Assembly (NCBI RefSeq): GCF_003711515.1
Contig: NW_021167089.1
Location: forward strand, 969,799-1,033,798
Reading direction: 5' to 3'
Origin: Sodiomyces alkalinus F11
Lineage: Eukaryota > Ascomycota > Sordariomycetes > Glomerellales > Plectosphaerellaceae
Length of the DNA: 64,000 bases
Both the position numbers and the translations under genes were made by a program. A model generated the notes under the pieces. That model saw only the letters and a program-made list of their open reading frames with translations. It did not search any database and was not told the origin of the DNA. Shown in pieces: positions 44,079 through 56,400 of the stretch; the stretch's first letter is position 1, and each line of letters begins with the position of its first letter.

Positions 44079-44678
44079 CAAACGTATTCGTAGAGGGAGA
44101 CAGAGAGTGTGTGAGGAGAAGAAACGTTGGGGGGGGGGAAGGGGCATAAGGGGCATAAGGGGCATATGCCCACCAATGACTCCTTGCTTTGTATAATTTA
44201 TACTCAGGGTAGAGTGAAGTGCACCTGCAACTCCATATATTCGCGGCAATGGACTGACGGATGAGTTGATGGATTTGAATCATTGCCTGTACGAGATGGA
44301 TCCAGGGATAGATTCTCGAATCACGTTTGCTTCCGCCAACTGAAGGAGCCATAAGCGTCGATATCTCTGGTATAGGCTTCTCTGCTCCCTAACCTGCCCT
44401 GGCTAGATTGCTAAAGCACGCGATCTCGCCCGAGGCCTTCTAAACGTACACATACAGAGGGGGTCTGTTCTGCCCTGGAAAATGCATGGAGACAAGGCAT
44501 GCATGCAGGAGATCTGCAACGTAAACAACACATCGCTATGAGACATTCAAACACCCTCTTTCCCTTTTCCTTCCTCTTTTTTTTTTTCCCGCTCGAAACA
44601 AAGGAAACGAGGCAAACAGCGCTTCTTTCTTCCAACTCCCCTTAAAACGAAACGAATCGACGGCAACGCCAAAGTCCG
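44079..44678. other. intergenic, convergent 3' flanks
   Basis: 0.6 kb between two stop codons, with a short tandem repeat of AGGGGCATA (three copies, 44140-44166) and a T9 run. No gene seen. Confidence 0.6.
44140..44166. repeat. tandem 9-mer AGGGGCATA x3
   Basis: Three perfect adjacent copies just downstream of the 709-aa gene. Confidence 0.9.
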
Positions 44679-47293
44679 CTAGGCCTGGGTCTGTGCCCTC
44701 TTGGCAAGCATGCTCAGGGCACTACCGGCGAGGATGAAACCAGCCTGGTCTTCGCTGACGGCGTGCTTGGTGGGGACGAGGAACTCGCCGGAGCCGTCAG
44801 CCTTGCGGACGCGGAGAGAAACATCGCCGCGACCGCCGGCGCGGAGCATATCGTAGAGGCCGACGGTGGAGACGTCGTCGCCGGCGGCGATGCGGTCGTA
44901 GTCGGCCTCGTTGACGAAGGTGAGGGGCACGACGCCCTGTTTCTTGAGGTTGGTCTCGTGGATGCGGGCGAAGCTCTTGCAGAGCACGACGCGGGCGCCG
45001 AGGAAGCGAGGCTGCAGGGCGGCGTGTTCGCGGGCGCTGCCCTCGCCGTAGTTGTGCTCGGCGACCACCAGCCAGGGCTGGCCGCGGGCCTTCCACTTGA
45101 AGGCGAGGTCCGGGATGGTGTGGCGCGAGCCGTCCACGTCGTAGGCGGCGTTGACCTCGCCCGTCTCGGCGTTGACGGCGGTGTGGAGGGTGTTGGCGCT
45201 AATGTTGGCCAGGTGGCCCTTGTATTTGAGCCAGGGCCCGGCGGCCGAGATGGTGTCGGTGGTGCACTTGCCTGTTACCTTGACGAGCACCTTGAGACCC
45301 TCGAGGTCACCCTCGGGGAAGGCCTCGAAGGGCTCGAGGAGGGCCAGGCGCTCCGAGGTCGGGGAAATGGCGACCTCCACGCCCGGGTTGGGCCCGTCTG
45401 GCGAGAGGGCCTGGAGGGACTCGACGCCGGAGACGAAGGGGGTCCTGGGACCTTCGAGACCCTGGGGCGGCGCAAAGCGGAACGACTTGCCGCCCCCGGG
45501 GGTGGTGAGTTCATCGGTCACGGGGTTGAAGGTGGTGGAGCCGGCGTAGGCCATGGCGGTGACGATCTCGGGGGAGGCGAGGAAGTTCATGGTGCCCGGG
45601 TTGCCGTCGTTGCGACCTCGAAAGTTGCGGTTGTAGGAAGTGAAGATGGCGTTGGGGGTGCCCTTCTTGACATCGTCTTGGCGCTTCCATTGGCCAATGC
45701 AAGGGCCGCACGCATTGGACAGGACGATACCGCCGGCACCCTCGAGGGTCTGGAGGGTGCCGTCGCGCTCCAGGGTGGCCCGGATCTGTTCGCTCCCCGG
45801 CGTGATATAGAAGGGTGCCTTGGGCCGCAAGCCGGCCTTCTCGGCCTGTGTCACCATGCTCTCGACCTTGGTCATGTCCTCGTACGAGCTGTTGGTGCAG
45901 CTGCCGATCAGACCGGCGGAGAGGGTGGTAGGCCACTCCTCTTGGGCCACTGTGGTTGCGAATGCCGACAGAGGGGTGGAAAGGTCGGGGGTGAAAGGTC
46001 CGTTGATATGCGGCTCCAGGTCGGAGAGGTTGATCTCGATCACATCGTCGTACTGCGCGCCCTCGTCGGGGCGGAAATCGAAGCTGCCCCAGCTCCTGAA
46101 AGACGCAAGCGCCTTGTGCTGCTCGGCTCTCCTGGTCTGCAGCAGGTAGCGCTCCGACGCCTTGGTGTAAGGGAAGATGGAGGTGGTGGCGCCGACCTCG
46201 GCACCCATGTTACAGATGGTGGCCATGCCCGTGGCGCTCAGCGACTCGACACCCTCGCCGAAGTACTCGACGATGTAGCCGGTGCCACCACGAACGGTGA
46301 GCTTGCCGGCCAGGGCCAGGATGATGTCCTTCGGGGCAGCCCATCCGTTGAGCTGACCGGTCAGCTTCACGCCGAGAATGCGCGGGGCCTTGAGCTCCCA
46401 GGGGGCGCCGACGAGGGCTTCGACGGCGTCAGCACCGCCGACGCCGATGGTGATGGTCGACAGACCGCCGGCGTTGGGGCTGTGGCTGTCGGTGCCCAGC
46501 ATCATCAGGCCCGGGAGGGCGTAGACCTCGAGGACGGTCTGGTGGATGATGCCGGCGCCGGGGGGCCAGAAGTCCATGCCGTACCTCCTGGCGGCGGACT
46601 CGAGGAAGTCGAAGACCTCCTTGTTTGTGCTGATGCCCTCGGACAGATCGCTCTCGGCGCCCTTCTCGCCGACGATGAGGTGGTCGCAGTGGATACTGGC
46701 CGGGATGGCGGGCTGGTCGAGGTTGCAGGACATGAACTGCAGCAGGGCCATCTGGGCCGAGGCGTCCTGCATGTTGACGCGGTCCGGGTTGAGCTTGAGG
46801 TTGGCGCTGCCGCGGATGCTGCGGCCGTTGTCGGTGTTGGTCAGCAGGGACTGTTCGACATCGTCCAGGTGGCTGTAAAGGATCTTCTCGGCGAGCGTCA
46901 GGGGTTGGTTGCCGAGCGTGCGGCGGACCTCGAGGAGCTTGCCGTGCAGCTTGCGGTAGGTGTCGGGCTTGATCGACTTGGGGAGGGAAGGACGCAGGGC
47001 GGCGTCAAGCTGGTCGATGTTCATGTTCCCGGCGACGGCGGCAAAGTGCCTTGTGTGAGGACGACATGTTAACCGGGATAAGCCCAGTTGCCCGGGTCGG
47101 GAACGTGTGAAGATGCCCTGTTTACAGCCAACCCCATGTCTTGTTAGAATGCATGGTAATTCTGTTGCATGTTGCTCGCACTTTTTCTGCCTTCGACTAA
47201 AGGATACGATACATTCCTTCCCATGAGGTCCAGAAACATATTACATACCTTTGCAATGCCCCCAGACCGGGTGGCAAGCTCAATTGGCGTCAT
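44679..47293 (-). CDS. mitochondrial aconitase-family hydratase (Aco2-like paralogue)
   Basis: Proposed exons complement(join(44679..47117,47249..47293)), 827 aa. The catalytic part starts near MNIDQLDAAL (ATG 47024). In-frame upstream sequence without any ATG encodes an Arg-rich, acid-free stretch ending RHFAAVAGN. A 131-base intron (donor AAG|GTATGT, branch TCTAAC, acceptor AAACAG) links it to a 15-codon first exon, together making a convincing mitochondrial presequence. Aconitase signatures are present: GTDSHSPNAGGL, IGSCTNSSYEDM and ACGPCIGQW (three 4Fe-4S cysteines), and NYGEGSAREHAA. It differs noticeably from the TCA-cycle aconitase of fungi, so it may be the second mitochondrial enzyme. 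In yeast Aco2 acts as homocitrate dehydratase in lysine synthesis. Citrate/isocitrate activity remains possible. If the first exon is wrong, the protein is 781 aa. Confidence 0.93.
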
Positions 47294-47923
47294 TGTCGCT
47301 ACAACAAGCACCCTCCCAAAATGCCGTGAGCGGATGACTGGCTGTACCTCAAAACTTGTCGCGAGAAGTTGTTGGCGGGGGCGGGAATGTGTTTTGGGGA
47401 AAGAATTTCGAAATTCTTTTGGAAATGGGCGATGTCGGATTGGTCTGTTTCCTGGTTGCTCGCGTGCTCTAAGGTACCCATGCGGGGAGTTTTAGGTACA
47501 ACGTACACGTACAGCGCTTTGTTCCGGTGTTCCGGTTGGTTCCCCCTAAGATATCGGCTTAGCACTCTTTTGTGGGACTGGTCCCCCATTTCCCCGGGTC
47601 TCTCTGGAGCATTAGAGGAGGTAATTACGTTGTATCCGTACAGCCACGGTACAACGCACAACTGTGTGTCCGTAAAACCTACAAAGTCCGATCTCGGCTC
47701 TCAGTTCCTCACCGAGCGAGTAGATTGTCCTCACCGAACCTGCTCACATCATGTTCCCTTCTTGGACCTCTCTCTCAAAGAAAAGACATCATATTTCGTG
47801 CTATACATCTAAAAGGATGCACGAGAAGCCCCCAGGAAACCTGATAACTCCCCCTCTTTATATTCACAACATAAAACGTCCCTATCTCCCTTCCTTCATG
47901 GTCCATGAACAAAATTCATCCTC
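47294..47923. other. intergenic
   Basis: 0.6 kb between erv41 stop and the aconitase first exon; presumably erv41 3' flank plus aconitase promoter. Nothing else seen. Confidence 0.55.
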
Positions 47924-49291
47924 TCAGTCGTCGTGTTCCTCCTTCTCGTTACCGATAAGTCCCTGGCTTCGCTCCTGCCTCTTGCCCCAAACCTCCTTGG
48001 CCCACTCTGACATCCTGTAGCCCCAGTGCCCGGCCACGACAACGCCGCTGAGGACGTTGACGACCTTGAGCAGGAACTGCATCATCCCGGGCCGCGTCTC
48101 CTCGATCAGAAGCAGGATGGGCTCAATGTCGTACTTGAAGAAGATGCCGGGGACGCTCTGATGGTTGACCTCCTTGCTCTGCTCGGTCACGGCAAACTGG
48201 TTCGTGTACAGCGTCCTGGACGTCCGGCTGATCGAGTACATCGTGGGCACGACGGAGAGGTAGTACTGGAACTTGTGGAAGCCGGTCTTGGCCGTGTTGA
48301 CCGTCTGGTCAAGCGGGTTCACCAGCGATGGGTAAAAGGCCCCGAACGAGAATTCGTTGATGACGTGTGAAAAGTTGAACTCTGTTGGTATCCTTTTCGT
48401 CAGTTTTAATTCAGAAACCAAAAAAGGAAAAAAGGAGAGAGAAAAAAAAAAGAGGTCTCCTCACTGTTGTGGTCCAGGTGCTGGTCCCCCATTCCCGTAT
48501 ACCAATCATGCCCCCTAGCAGTGATGTGAAAGTCGCCCTGCACCTTGTTCAGGCGAAGGTCCCCGTAGATCCGGCAGCTATCAGCCGGTCCCTTGACCTT
48601 GGGCGTCTTGGCCCATTTCGGCTTCCGCTTGCCCAGCGCCACGATGTCGTGTACGTGCTCCTCGCCGAAGCCCTCGTCCAGATGCCACCCGGCGTCGGTG
48701 ATGACGCGCCCCACGGGGTCGAACCCGAGCCTGTGCACGCCCTTGTTGTCCACCCACTGCGTCCACGAGGTGGTGTCGCGCTTGAGCCGGTCGGCCGCCA
48801 TGATCCGGTCGCCGGCCGCGTCCTGGACGTTGATGTGGAGGTCCTCGCACCGCATGCGCACCACGATGTCCATGTTGATCTGCAGCTCGTGGCTCACCCC
48901 CTTCTCGACCGCGAACGTGTGGTTCTCCGAGCCCCGCCACCACCGCGCCAGCTCCGTCCAGATGAGGAAGATCGTCACTACGCCCATCGTCACCGTCCAC
49001 TTTCCTCCTCCCGACGTGCGCTGCACATACTCCGGTTTCGACTTTGCTGTTCGACGCGGGTTCTGTCAGCTGGCGAGGAAACTCAATTCTTCTCATATAT
49101 ATCGCTATCGTGGGGACATGATGAATTGCGAGAGAAAAGGGGGGAAAATGAGAAGCAACAACGGAAAAGTAAAAAGAAAGGAAAAAAAGCCCAAACTTAC
49201 GGAAAGCATCAAATGCCCTGACAATGCGGCCCGCCTTCGCACCAAAGGCGTCCTCGTCGAGCGTTGCGCGTTTCTCCTCGTATTCGTTCAT
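47924..49291 (-). CDS. erv41: ERV41 (ERGIC2), ER-Golgi cargo receptor subunit
   Basis: Exons complement(join(47924..48381,48465..49046,49201..49291)), 376 aa. The spliced N-terminus reads DEDAFGAKAGRIVRAFDAFP followed by KSKPEYVQRTSGGGKW, a cytosolic ERGIC_N motif. A first membrane helix follows (TVTMGVVTIFLIWTELARWW), then a large lumenal domain with INMDIVVRMRCEDLHINVQD and FNFSHVINEFSFGAFYPSLV. A second membrane helix (LLKVVNVLSGVVVAGHWGY) precedes a short charged cytosolic tail. Erv41 pairs with Erv46 in COPII vesicles to retrieve ER residents that lack HDEL. Introns are 83 and 154 bases. ATG 49291 is the first in frame; an extra upstream exon is possible but not needed. Confidence 0.95.
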
Positions 49292-50498
49292 GATGGGATC
49301 GTCTTCCCTCGAGCCAATCTTGCCCCCCGCAGGTATGGATGACGGCTGCCAATTGACAACCTCACCTGAACTTCGTGTCGACCCAGGAGTAGCTACTCTT
49401 TCAGTTTTCGAGAGATGCGCTGTCTAAGAAATCGAGTTACTCGGTCTGGTCTGGTCGAGGATGGTTGCTCGGTCGCAGGGGGTTCGCTGTCAGTGCCCGC
49501 CGCCAAAGCGAAACGAATTCCGGCGTCTACCGCATTGAGAAAAGAAAAAGAAATCCGATGAAAAAGTGCTGCCTAGAAATTTTGAGATGTCGGGCGGGAA
49601 CGTTGTCGTCGGTCGTGGCGTAATTATCGTTTCTCTTCGTCGTTTTCCAGCGGAATCAAACGACGCTGGCGTTGGCAGCTGGAGAGGACACTTAACACAA
49701 GCTAGGTACCCATCTGAAGTCTCTCGTCTTATCATTGGCTGTTCTTGGAGCGACCTTGCAGAGTTACAACGTAAGGTAAGGTACCTACGGTACCTTATGA
49801 CGATATGCTAACCCCTGTCACTCGACCGGTACAAGGTACAATTAGGTACGAACCGGCAAGTATTCGTGAAGGGGGAGAGTCGGGGAGCCCCAGCAATGTT
49901 GAAGGGTAATACGGAGAGTATCTTCACTATAACTGTCACGACTTGTAATTACTCAGTACGACAGTACTGCGTCCACGACTGCACAACTGCAGGACTACAG
50001 TACTGATTGTAAGGTTATTTGTCGCCATGAAACAACCCAGAATATAGATACGTAGAACGCCGAAAGTTGGGAATATAGAATGCTCAAAGACGGAAAAAAG
50101 TCGAAATTGACAGCCTATAAGCATAGCAATCTGAATCATAGGCCCGTCACTCCTCCTCCTGACTCCCTCCATGTTGCCCACTTTCTCGCCCGAGACACCA
50201 CTTTGAAAGCGCCTGTACGGTCGCCTAGTGTGTGCCAGCCAGGCGTTCCACATGTCTGTGGTATGTTTTTTTGTTTCTGATAATACATGAGATGACCTTT
50301 GTAAACACAACCGCAACCCTAACATAAATCTGGAGAGAAGATTCTGCCGATCAAGACGCAAGCAATAGCTACCGTTTAGGGAAGGAAAAACAACCATAAG
50401 AAAATGAAAATAAAAATAAAAAATAAAAAGACGTATAACCCATAGAATCCAGCCGTCGCTTGTGGTACTCCAGGTCCGAATAATATCGTTCATCGTCC
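49292..50498. other. intergenic, 1.2 kb
   Basis: Upstream of erv41 and downstream of nbr1. Contains a cluster of GGTACC palindromes (about 49775-49800) and TACGGAGAG (49909). No gene seen. Confidence 0.55.
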
Positions 50499-53435
50499 TC
50501 ACTTCCGCAGTCGCTTCTCCTGCTGTTCGAGGTACTCCTCATCCGAGGCATCAAGAATGTCGTACTCCTCGTCGGTCATGAATCCACCATCCGAGCCGTT
50601 CCACGCCACTGGCTCATCGCAGTCCCCAAAATCGTCGACCTCGCTCATTTCATCGTCCTCTACCCCGTCCGTGGCAGTGGGGGAAGAGGCCGTTTCCGAC
50701 CTAGCCTCCTCATGAACGCTGGAGATGGGGGACTCATTCGCTAGTTTGGGAAAAATCATCTGGCTGGCATGTGCGTCATCGCCCTTCTCTTCCTGGACCT
50801 CCGCCTGGACCTCCGCCTGGAGCTTCTTCTCTTCGGGCTGCTCCTCGGCCTTTTCGGTCGCCGTAATGACCTGGGGAGGGTTCTCGACTTTGACATAGCA
50901 CCAGAGACGGTCGCCGAATTTGAGCCCGTCCTTCGACGCCAGCCGCCAAAACGAAGTGAACTTGCCTTCACGGGCCGGAGTGCGCAAGAGGACGGTGAAC
51001 GAAAACTCTAGGCCCGGCTGGAGCGGCTGGTAGCAGATGGTCGACTCGGAAGCCGAAACGAGCTCCGAGATGCCCGCCGGCTGATTCGAGTCGACGTGGC
51101 CCATGTAATCGCCGCCGACGAACTTGACACAGCAGTTCTCCGGCCAGGCAAACCCGCCGTCGTTCCGAAGGACCCAAGTCTGCTGGAAGACGTGATTGGG
51201 AGGCAGCGTGGTGCCGTCGACAACTGTGTCACTGACAAAGACAGCCGATAGATCTTTCTCGGTAAGCTGCATCTCTTTGATCTCCTCAACCGGCTCGGGT
51301 TCTTCTTCGAGACTCTTGACGTATTCTTTATATCCATTCAATGTCACGGTATCTTCCTCGAGGAACTTCTCGTGAACAGGAACCGGGTCAAGATCTGCGA
51401 CTGTCTGCACCGAGGCCATCGACCTCGTATCAGCCCCGCGAGAGCACGAGCACATCTTGTAGCGGTCGCCCATCTGCGGCATCAGTTCGCCAGTGCCCTG
51501 TTCGCCCGTCGTCGTGACAGTGACTTGCCGGATCGGCGTCCGGATCTTGAGGAGCGGATGCGACGGGTTGTGGTGATTTTGGGGACTGGCCTCACAGTTG
51601 GCACAGAAATCGGTGTCAGGGCAGATGGTGCACTTGTAGCGGATACCCGAGATGTACTGGGGCATGCTGGTGACACTGCAACAAAGCGGGCCGTCGCAGC
51701 AGATGCCGAAGTGCACGTTCTGACTGCCAAACGTCTGACGCCTGACGGTCTGGAGAGGCTCATAGACGGGGACGAAGCGGTGGCCGGGGTGTTTGACCGC
51801 GACACTCACGACGCAGTCGCTGCAATAGTCCCAGTCGGGGCAATCGAGACACTTGTGGCGAATACCATAAACAGGTGCGTCACACCCATCGCAGAAGGCG
51901 TTGTGTGACTGATTCCGGCCAGGAGCAAGTCGAGCCTGGATGTGCCCAGGCAAGACCGAGCCCTCCACGGCAGGTACAAAGCCGTGTCGGGGGTGGTGGC
52001 CATGGTCGCCCTTCTCGAAGCACGAGAGGCAAAGATCGTAATCTTCACAGGTGGTGCAGTGCACAAACTCGCTCTCATCAAAGTCATGAATGCACGAGTT
52101 GCAGGTCCGGATGTTGCAGGGAATAATATTAACATGATCATTAGTGAGGCATGTTTCTTGCTCGGCGGCAAGTTCCGATACTTCATCACACCGTGGCTTG
52201 GGTGGCGCCATCTCAAGTTTAAGCTCGAAAGGATCCTCGGACAGCTTGACCTCGGGCGTGACCTCGGGCTTGGGCTTGGGCTTGGGAGCAATAGTCTCCG
52301 TAGTACTTGTGATGACCTGGCCATCTTTGACCGTTCTCTTGATCAGCCAGTGGTTCTGGTCGTGACAAACAATGCCGCTGTCGACGCAGCTCTGGCACAA
52401 GTCGAAGTCTCCGTCATCGCAAGTCGCGCAGTGGTAGTGCGTGCCAGGAACCGTCTTGTCACAGTTGTTACAGCACACAGCATACGTGAGGTGAGGAGGT
52501 AGTTGTTCGAGTGAGACGCTTTTGGAGGTGCAACCACCGGTTGGAGAGTACCACGCATCGCTAGCGTCGGCACCGTAGGCGTATGCGAGGTCGTTCATCG
52601 TCGACATCTGAGCAGAGAAGTTCTGGCGCGCGGCACAGACGCTGGCGTCATGGATCTTGACGTGCTCCTTCATCAATGCCATAAGCGAGCCCTCGAAATC
52701 GCCGCCGGTGTCGGTACACGGCAAGTCCTTGTTCACATCATTCACGGGCTCGGGCCTGGGTTCGTGGTATTGACCTGTACCTGACAAGGACGCAGCAGAA
52801 CTGGTGTAAATCGGATGCATGGGTTCAGAAGAACCCGAGGAAGGTGGTGGGGCATCTTCAATGTGGGCAGGCTGGAGACCGGTCGCGGTCTGGTCCGCCT
52901 GCTGCTCCCGACGCGTAACTCGCAGCTTGAGCTTCTGCTTGGCCTTGGCAGCCCGGTAGAGTTGTTTGTACACAGGGGGGTCGTCGGCGTCGAGTGTGAC
53001 GTATGCCCCGGCAGAGTCGGAGTATCTTTCAAGCACGAGGTCAACGTCGGCGGGAATCCCAAGAAAATCGCGGACCTATGGATAGAAGGTGTCAGAAATT
53101 TAGAATTCTTTTTGGCGCGAGCAGAAGAATAACGAGATGCCTATTGGGGAGAAGGTCTGGGAACAAGGGCCGCGGATATTCAGTGGTCGGGTAAGCTCCG
53201 GGGTCTTCCCCATGTTGCCATTGATCATGACTACGAGCGATGGTGTCCGTCATGGCCCATGAATGGGGCTAACTCGTCTTACCTTGTTCTCCAACGAGCA
53301 AGGTCCAACCTCACGGAGGCCCAGCTTATGGCGGCGAGTGAGGCCCTCGAAGCTGATCTTCAGGGTAATGGGGGTATCCTCGTGGACGGTCTTCTGTGCC
53401 TTCGGCCGGCTGGGAAGCTCGCGTTCCGAGGGCAT
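50499..53435 (-). CDS. nbr1: NBR1-type selective autophagy receptor
   Basis: Exons complement(join(50499..53075,53283..53435)), 909 aa. Domain order is that of NBR1. An N-terminal PB1 domain (about 15-105: ITLKISFEGLTRRHKL, then after the intron VRDFLGIPADVDLVLERYSD) is followed by four ZZ zinc fingers at about 250-300, 370-418, 442-490 and 505-562. The FW (NBR1) domain at about 655-785 has its four Trp visible (QTWVL, AWPEN, FWRL, LWCYV). The C-terminus is acidic with YDIL at 889-892, a fitting Atg8-interaction motif in acidic context. Such receptors link cargo to Atg8 for vacuolar delivery, and in some fungi carry hydrolases by the NVT/Cvt-like route. Usual fungal members have several ZZ domains, so four is not aberrant. 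The 207-base intron cuts the PB1 domain. Confidence 0.95.
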
Positions 53436-56400
53436 GATGGGTCAGGATAGGGAGATGATTCCGCTGTAGGCGGTGGTGAAGGAGGTGGGAGAACCGGGGT
53501 CGAGTATGGCAGTAGCAGATGATTTCGTAGGCGTCAGAAGGATGGATGTACAGTTACTGTCATGGGAAGAGAGGGAAGATATACGTATGTCCAGGGAAAT
53601 AGGCAACGGTCAACTAAAAAGAACAAAACGAAACAAGAAGAAAACAGAACCCGCGACTATGTGAGGGAAACGAAACGGCTCCGAGTCCTTCGTAGCGGTG
53701 GCGAAGAGACGGGTGGTGTGGAAAGGAAGGCGAGGGAGATGGGTAACATGCTAGGGAAAGGGAGCTGGGAGACCCGGAGATGATAAGTGGAGAGAGTTTG
53801 GGGGGGGAGCAGGTGCCTGTGCTTTGTGGACCGAACCCCGACTTTTGGAGACGCTGCGAGGCGTCACCAGGAAGTTCAACCCCACAACCAACTTGATGCT
53901 TCACATGAACCAAGTACTACTACTTACTATTAGGCAGACATTACTCGTCACTACCTAGGTACAGTACAGACAGTACAGTGTAAATGTAGCAGGCAACAGC
54001 AGTATCGGCAAGTACCTCTACCCGACAAGTTGTAGACCCCATAGTACATAGGCCGCGGACAGACAGAGCGGAGAAGTGGACGAGCACAAAGACTGGCTGG
54101 TCCCTGATTTGAGCTAGACCCGGACTGGGACTTGTCGGGAGAGGTATGTACGGTAGTAAATACCTAAGGTACGTAAGGGGGATGGGATGGGGCAAGGGCA
54201 CTTTATATTACACGTACTTCGAGCTTGCCTCTCGAAACACCAAATTAGGTACAAATACATTTTGGTATATTCATTGACCACGCAGCCGAGGGGTCTACCT
54301 GCGTGGCGATGACGAGAAAGGAGCTCGCATACGTTCTCGGGCTAACACCGTTTGCGTACCGTTTTCCGTACTTCGCAGCCAACAAGACTTTATCGGGTTT
54401 CGTACCGTAACATGGCGCAGTACCTCTCCAGCCCAGTCACACTCTCCGGATACGGTAGTCTCTCACGTCACACAACCTGAAGCAAATGGAGCATCGGTGA
54501 CATTCGTCATAGGTACAGCATGGACGGCCTGAGTTCCGATCACTTAGTCGCACCGAGGACGCAGCCGGCTTGACTCTCCGAGTTCTCTACTTGATAGGAT
54601 GGCAAAAAACGGGAGACAAGTAAAAGAGGAGTTGAGGGGGAGCGCAGCCGTCGCCTTGCTTTACTACCTACTTCGTTGGCCTGAATACGCTGTGTTGGAA
54701 TCAAAGCGTTCGCCGATTGCCTGGGTTTTCCTGTAGGGTGTGAATGTTGTGGAACGAGTACTTCGTAGTAACGAGACGAGTTGTCTCAGGTCTATCCGTC
54801 CCCATCCTTCCACGGAAATGAGATGAGACAGGTCTAGAACGGTAGGAACTCGTTAATTACGGCCAGAATCCCATTCACCCAGAGCCCAGTTTCTCACTCT
54901 TGTCTTCCCATTCTCTGATTCTGTGCCCGGGGCGTCCTTACGGGCTACGCAGCCAGAAGATTTTCTTCCGCGAACTGGGATTGCTCAGTACCTACGGTAC
55001 CTAGGTAAGTACAACGTAGGTATGTCGGTTTCGAGGTCCCGACAATGGACCTATCAAGTCGAGCCGGTCTTCCATCCCGGTTTCAACAAACCTGAAGCGG
55101 CTCAGCATTCGAGAGCATCAAACTCAGCAACCGGCTTCATCAGAAAAAAAGCACCTCTCTCTTCTTGCGCTACTTATCCGTAGGTCATATGCATGTGAAT
55201 GGATCGATACGACGCCGTTGTCGACGCCGTTTTCTTACATTTGTCATCCCCTTTTCTTTTTCTGGGCCGGTGTTACTGGTACTTCAAGGGAACGAAATAT
55301 GGGTTGGATGTGATTTTATATCGGGATAGAAGCTGCATGTTGTGTTCCCGTAACATCTACTCTACTGCAGTATCTATGGTCACGGTCAAGCTCAGGTGAG
55401 CGGGGAGGACGGTTCAAGACTTTCGGCCCGGTCGTTCCCGTGGTGAGTCTCGCCGCTCTCACGAAACGTTTTGTTAGAGCACAGGAGCTCCAGGGAAACT
55501 CTCGCATGGGCCTGCATACTTAGCATCATAAATAAGGTTGGACAACCTCCTTTATATCCCAGGGTATGGAAAGAGAAGAGTTCATAGCGGCGATTAGAGT
55601 TCCAAGTCTGGCACAGCTTGGGCTGAACTTCAACGTTGTCTCGGGACTATGACGGAGTTCCCTAGTTCCTCGCCCAGGCTAACGCAAATCTTCGAATCAT
55701 GATATGCGAACGTACCCTCCAACAGCCCGTGTTTTCTCTCACTCTCCCCATCTCTGTCCCTTTTTTTTCCTTTTCTTTCCCCTGTTGGTACTTGTGTCCC
55801 AATGTGCACTGATATCGGTAACCGACGCCCATGATCCTACCGGCATCTTAAGGTATCGAGGTAGGGGAGATATCGCGTGACTAACCCTCTATCATCCCGC
55901 TCTGTTACCTCTGCATCCCTTCCTGATCGCGTTCAACGCCCTGGGTTATTCCCAATCGCAGCCTGCGACAGACTAAACGGCCCTTGACATGTGGCAAATA
56001 CGCACTCCCTTGAATACAACCACCTGATATAGGGTTTGATAACTAACTAGTATTACCCGTTTCGGCTTAAAACTAGCTGGCTCTTGCTCGATTACCGAGT
56101 ACTGAGAAGTCTGCCATTGATTTTTGCCTGTGCAAGAAAAGTGCTGGCCGCTGTGGGATGTGAGATGAGCGATTGCTATCTCTATTTTCTCCAGGACCAG
56201 AGCCAGACGCTAGCCCCTGGGACAGGCGGAGTAAAATTCGGCGTGAACTAATAATCAGTATACAGCTAGCAAGAGATATGTTACGCACCTCTGGTTGGGA
56301 ATACGATTTCGTAATTAAGAGTGAACAGGTACGAAGACTCAACACAGCTACAGTAATACGAATACAGGGCGAACGCCCAACAACTCCCCCCCCAACGCCC

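Noticed and set aside
44763..47072. 769-codon open frame antisense to the aconitase gene
   Set aside because: A shadow: GC-rich codon usage of the sense gene leaves few stops on the other strand; the translation is Gly/Val/Asp/Glu-biased with no domain.
48593..49342. 249-codon plus-strand frame over erv41
   Set aside because: Antisense shadow of the conserved erv41 exon 2.
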